Shown here: one piece after another, positions 61,229 to 64,000 of the stretch
Layout of the letters: each line of letters opens with the position of its first letter
Position numbering within the stretch: the first letter of the stretch is position 1
Source: Thamnaconus septentrionalis
Taxonomy: Eukaryota; Chordata; Actinopteri; Tetraodontiformes; Monacanthidae
DNA: 64,000 nucleotides
Direction of reading: 5' to 3'
Assembly (NCBI GenBank): GCA_009823395.1
Contig: CM020508.1
Location: 7,447,515-7,511,514, forward strand
Position numbers and translations under genes: made by a program
Notes under the pieces: generated by a model
The model's database searches: none
Seen by the model: the letters and a program-made list of their open reading frames with translations, nothing else
Told to the model about the DNA's origin: nothing

Positions 61229-61311
61229 CCCTGGCAGTGTTTTCTGTTCGTGGAGAGCGTTCTGGGCTTTGATGGCCGACTCCCTGGCGCAGTAAGTGAG
61301 GAACGCACAAC
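61229..61311 (-). CDS. celf4/5: Internal coding exon (83 bp) of a CELF-family RNA-binding protein, RRM1 segment
   Basis: CELF (CUGBP/Elav-like) proteins bind UGU/UG-rich RNA and control splicing, mRNA stability and translation; the CELF3-6 group is mainly neuronal. Read on the minus strand, the exon completes a split Gly codon with GT and encodes 27 further residues, including [11 protein letters not shown] and ending HEQKTLPG. This is the RNP1 strand (K-G-C-A-F-L-T-Y in the family) and following helix of RRM1. The 83-bp length matches my recollection of the corresponding vertebrate CELF exon. A pyrimidine-rich acceptor ends in CAG (AG = 61313-61312) and the donor is GTGAGT (61228-61223). The exon starts after codon position 1 and ends on a complete codon, so skipping it would shift the frame inside RRM1. 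Ile in SAIKAQ resembles CELF5, while ARES fits CELF4 or CELF5 of fish; the family is sure, the paralogue is not. The preceding exon and the next one (49 bp in relatives, encoding the start of ...RPIQVKPADSES) were not found here. Confidence 0.93.
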
Positions 61312-61907
61312 CTGGGAGGAGAAGCACAGCAAGCAGCAGAGGCTCCTTTAGACTCGAGCATTTTTTTAAAAAGTGAACCAACAGAAGAAAAAAAAAAAAG
61401 AAACATTAGAGACGCGCTTCAACCATGTCGGTGCTGCACTTCGGCATTTTCTACCGTGGGGAGGCCAGAAAGGAGAGAAGCAAGCAAAGAAAAAGAAAAA
61501 GAAATAAAAATGTAAAAATGAAAATCTTGCCAGGCCCGTCCAGCCTCGCTATCCCTCTGTGTCACATCCTGTCAACAGCCGGCTTCGCCCCCAGCCCCGG
61601 CCCTCCTTCAACCCTCCCACCACACCACCACTCACCCCCCACCCCACCCTGAGCGGATGTGACAGCGGCAGAGGCAAAAACAAACAGGAGCGCAGGAAGA
61701 AGGGAGAGAAGAGGGGAAGTGGATGAGAGGAGGAGAGGGAAAGCGCTGAGGGGGCGGGCGGACGAGCGGCGCCGCCGGGGAGGGACGTGGCATCGAAGCC
61801 GACGTGCCCCCCCTCCGTCCCCTCGCAGGACTCCGATTGGCCGCCACCGCCGCGCAACGCAGCACGGGAGCGTCAATAAGCATGTAAATATCTGTTTACA
61901 AGAGGGG

Positions 61908-61914
<7 letters not shown>

Positions 61915-61941
<27 letters not shown>
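61915..61941 (+). repeat. (GA)13 microsatellite
   Basis: GA tract in the upstream intron; CU in the transcript, about 600 bases before the exon's acceptor. Confidence 0.93.
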
Positions 61942-63039
61942 CGGGAAACCTGAGAGAGTATTGCAGCAATCATTCCTCCCCCCCGGCTGTCTCAATAAAT
62001 AGATTTGCCGGCGCTCTATTAATGAGTTTCATGTGGGTTACTGCGCATCATATTTCTGCCACGCCGAGGACGCGTCTCGGATGTCGATGTCGACGGCCCC
62101 GATGTTTTCGCTCGCACGCTAATGTAACGGATGTCTGCAATATTGGCGACGCGAGATGCGAAATGCTTCCCGTCCATTTATTTTTCAATCTTTTCAGCCA
62201 CTAAATAGGTGTTGTGGTTTTTCCTTCGCTGTCCAAATGACCCCTTGGCTTCGCTTTAACCTCAGAGGGGGTTGGGGAGTGTCCAAAAGAAGGGGCTTTA
62301 AAATGTCACTCTCGCTAATTGATTAATTGATCGCGCCACGACACATTTCGCCCCGCTGCTTTCACACCTGCTTCTTTTTTTTTTTTTGGCACCACTTTTA
62401 TCCAGCTCGAATTTGCTTCTTTTTTTCCCCATTCCCTCAGCTTTCTGTTTGGGAAGCCGGCGGCAGCGGGCGGCGGCGGCGGCGGCGGCAGCTCACTCGC
62501 TCGCCTTGCAGCGTCTCCTCTGCATGAGAATGAGCTGGTTGATGGAGTCGGCTCGGGGTCGCGACCTTTGAGGTGGCCGACTGGAGAGCTGGTGTCACAG
62601 TGCAGCTCTCCCCATGGCCTCCCGTGTCCCAGCACTCCTAACCTAATGATTACCAATGCCCACCTCGCAAATCACTCACTTACTTACACTGCTGTCCAAT
62701 TCCTTTGCCCCCCCTCAGCCTGCAAAAAAAGACCAAAAAAAAACCTAACTACAAAACAAACAAAAAAAGCCCAGAGTGTAGAAATGTGCCTGCTGTTTTT
62801 GTTTGTTTGCTTGACAAACGGTCGAGGCTAATCGGCGGGAACGGCTTCATTTTGTTGGTTTGTTTTCCTCCCTTTCCTCCTCTCTTTTTTTGTCCCTGCC
62901 CTCTCTCCGGGCCTGGTTGTTGGTTTACTTGTCAGGCGCCCCCCGCGCCCTACCCCTCCCCCACCCACACCCTACTGAATAAGAAACGAGCACTCTGCAC
63001 CGCAATCGCAAAACGCAATTTGTTTGTTAATGTGTAACG

Positions 63040-63165
63040 CATCGGGCATCGGGAATAAATTAATAAGAGCCGCAACGCCGGCAAACAAAGGAGAAGCATG
63101 AACTCCATTTAAATGTGATTCTGTGCTCTTTAATGTATGGCTTAATAATAAATTTGCAGGCCACA
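63040..63165. promoter_or_regulatory. Conserved-looking non-coding block (candidate)
   Basis: GGAATAAATTAATAAGAGCC, AACTCCATTTAAATGTGATT, GCTCTTTAATGTATGG and GCTTAATAATAAATTTGC in unique sequence, ending at a G-rich cluster. Confidence 0.3.
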
Positions 63166-63171
63166 GGCGGG

Positions 63172-63229
63172 CTGGGGGTGGGGTTGGGGGTTAGGGGGTA
63201 GGGGTGGAGGGTGGGGGTGGGGGCTTTAA
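63172..63229 (+). other. G-run cluster (strong quadruplex candidate)
   Basis: About nine runs of three to six G separated by 1-3 bases (GGGGGTTAGGGGGTAGGGG-like), C-rich in the transcript. Meets the usual quadruplex sequence rule several times over. Confidence 0.7.
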
Positions 63230-64000
63230 CAACTCCATAATTGGAATCCAAACACGTACAAATTGCCGGCGCTGCATAGCATACCAAGTGCAAACGTGTG
63301 AGGCGGGGGGTGCCGGGGGTTGTCAGGGGCAGGTGTGTGGGGGGCAGGCATGATGAAATTGTTTGAAACACGACAAAAAGCCGGTGCAATAGCGACCTGC
63401 TGACACAGCAGCGGGGGAAGCCTCCCCGCCGTGAGGAGACCCACCTCTGCATCATCTGAGGGGGAACCTTGAAGACCAGATGCCAGCCACCCCCCCCCCC
63501 TCACCTCCCCCCATCAATGCCAACACCCCTCATCCCTAATTATCTCACGGTTGCATCTTTAATCGTGCGTGATGCGCATGAAGGCAAAAACCAAAAGGAA
63601 AGAATAAAAACAAAACAACTTGCTACGTGTCTCCTCTGCCGGCAACGTGTAGTCCTGCATTGATGAGAGCAACTGAGCGGGCCGGCGGGAGAAAAGATGG
63701 GGGGTGGAGGAGGGGAGAGGTGCTTCTGGAGAGCTGATAAAATACGTTTGATATAAGACTTCCAACAGCGATTGTGGGAAATGCACAAGGCCGGAGCGAT
63801 CGGCTCAAACTGACAATGCGAACACGACATGAATATCGTTCCACCGCCCCTGGTTGGATCCTTGCCGTCGACATTGCAACAAACACAAACTTGCTCCCTG
63901 CAGGTTCTGCTGCGCAAAAGAAAAAATTAAATAAAACATGGACACAACCCATAGACCCATAGAAGCGGTAGCGTCACTGCTTTATTGGACAACGCGAAGT

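Larger units (their letters stand above)
61312..64000 (-). other. CELF gene, 3' part of the intron upstream of the exon
   Basis: This is the transcript-upstream intron, running off the right edge. The last 15 bases before the exon on the minus strand form the pyrimidine-rich acceptor. Farther up are a C-rich run (61588-61650, G-rich in the transcript), a short (GA)n at 61915-61941, an A/T-rich conserved-looking stretch around 61990-62340, a (GGC)n run near 62470-62490 and a strong G-run cluster at 63172-63229. No upstream CELF exon ending in the expected ...TGMHK|G boundary was seen. Confidence 0.75.

Noticed and set aside
60929..61381. 150-codon minus-strand frame over the CELF exon
   Set aside because: Only the 83-bp exon part is coding; the rest is read-through of intron, including a Ser-Leu run from the (CU)n tract.

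Overview
The window looks like a piece of a ray-finned (teleost) fish genome. The reasons are dense (CA)n, (GA)n and (TA)n microsatellites, T/A homopolymers, and non-autonomous DNA transposons of types common in fish: Tc1/mariner ends, PIF/Harbinger-like and hAT-like miniature elements and TTAA-flanked elements, plus a fish-type LINE/SINE 3' tail. There is no operon-like gene packing, and nearly all open frames are low-complexity or repeat artefacts.

One coding exon can be supported with confidence. It is an 83-bp exon on the minus strand (61229-61311) encoding the middle of RRM1 of a CELF (CUGBP/Elav-like) RNA-binding protein of the CELF3-6 subgroup, most like CELF4 or CELF5. Both splice sites are intact. 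The gene reads right to left, so 61312-64000 is the 3' end of the upstream intron. Everything from 61228 down to 1 is best read as the following, very large intron, because neither the next CELF exon nor another gene was recognised in it. Exon 1 and the rest of the protein would lie outside the window.

Layout, left to right. 1-20.6 kb: unique intronic DNA with microsatellites, a (CAG)16 tract (CUG in the transcript) and several AT/homeodomain-motif-rich blocks that look like conserved non-coding elements. 20.68-20.96 kb: a hAT-like miniature element with a perfect 8-bp target duplication. 21-37.8 kb: mostly unique sequence, long CA/GT tracts and more conserved-looking blocks. 37.8-39.2 kb: a transposon cluster made of a Tc1 fold-back, a Harbinger-like element with TTA duplication and a TTAA-type miniature element. 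39.2-45.2 kb: unique DNA and a duplicated pyrimidine block. 45.2-55 kb: a truncated Tc1 copy, further Tc1 fold-backs, a second TTAA element in inverted orientation, a second Harbinger-like element and a possible third TTAA element. 55.4-59.6 kb: two long (TA)n tracts and a LINE/SINE tail. 61.2 kb: the CELF exon, with a (CU)20 tract immediately downstream of its 5' splice site.

The main biological reading is a neuronal splicing-factor gene with a giant regulatory-type intron. Its pre-mRNA would carry UG repeats, CUG repeats and CU repeats, which are ligands of CELF, MBNL and PTB proteins. Conservation, expression and autoregulation are inferences and cannot be tested from this sequence alone.
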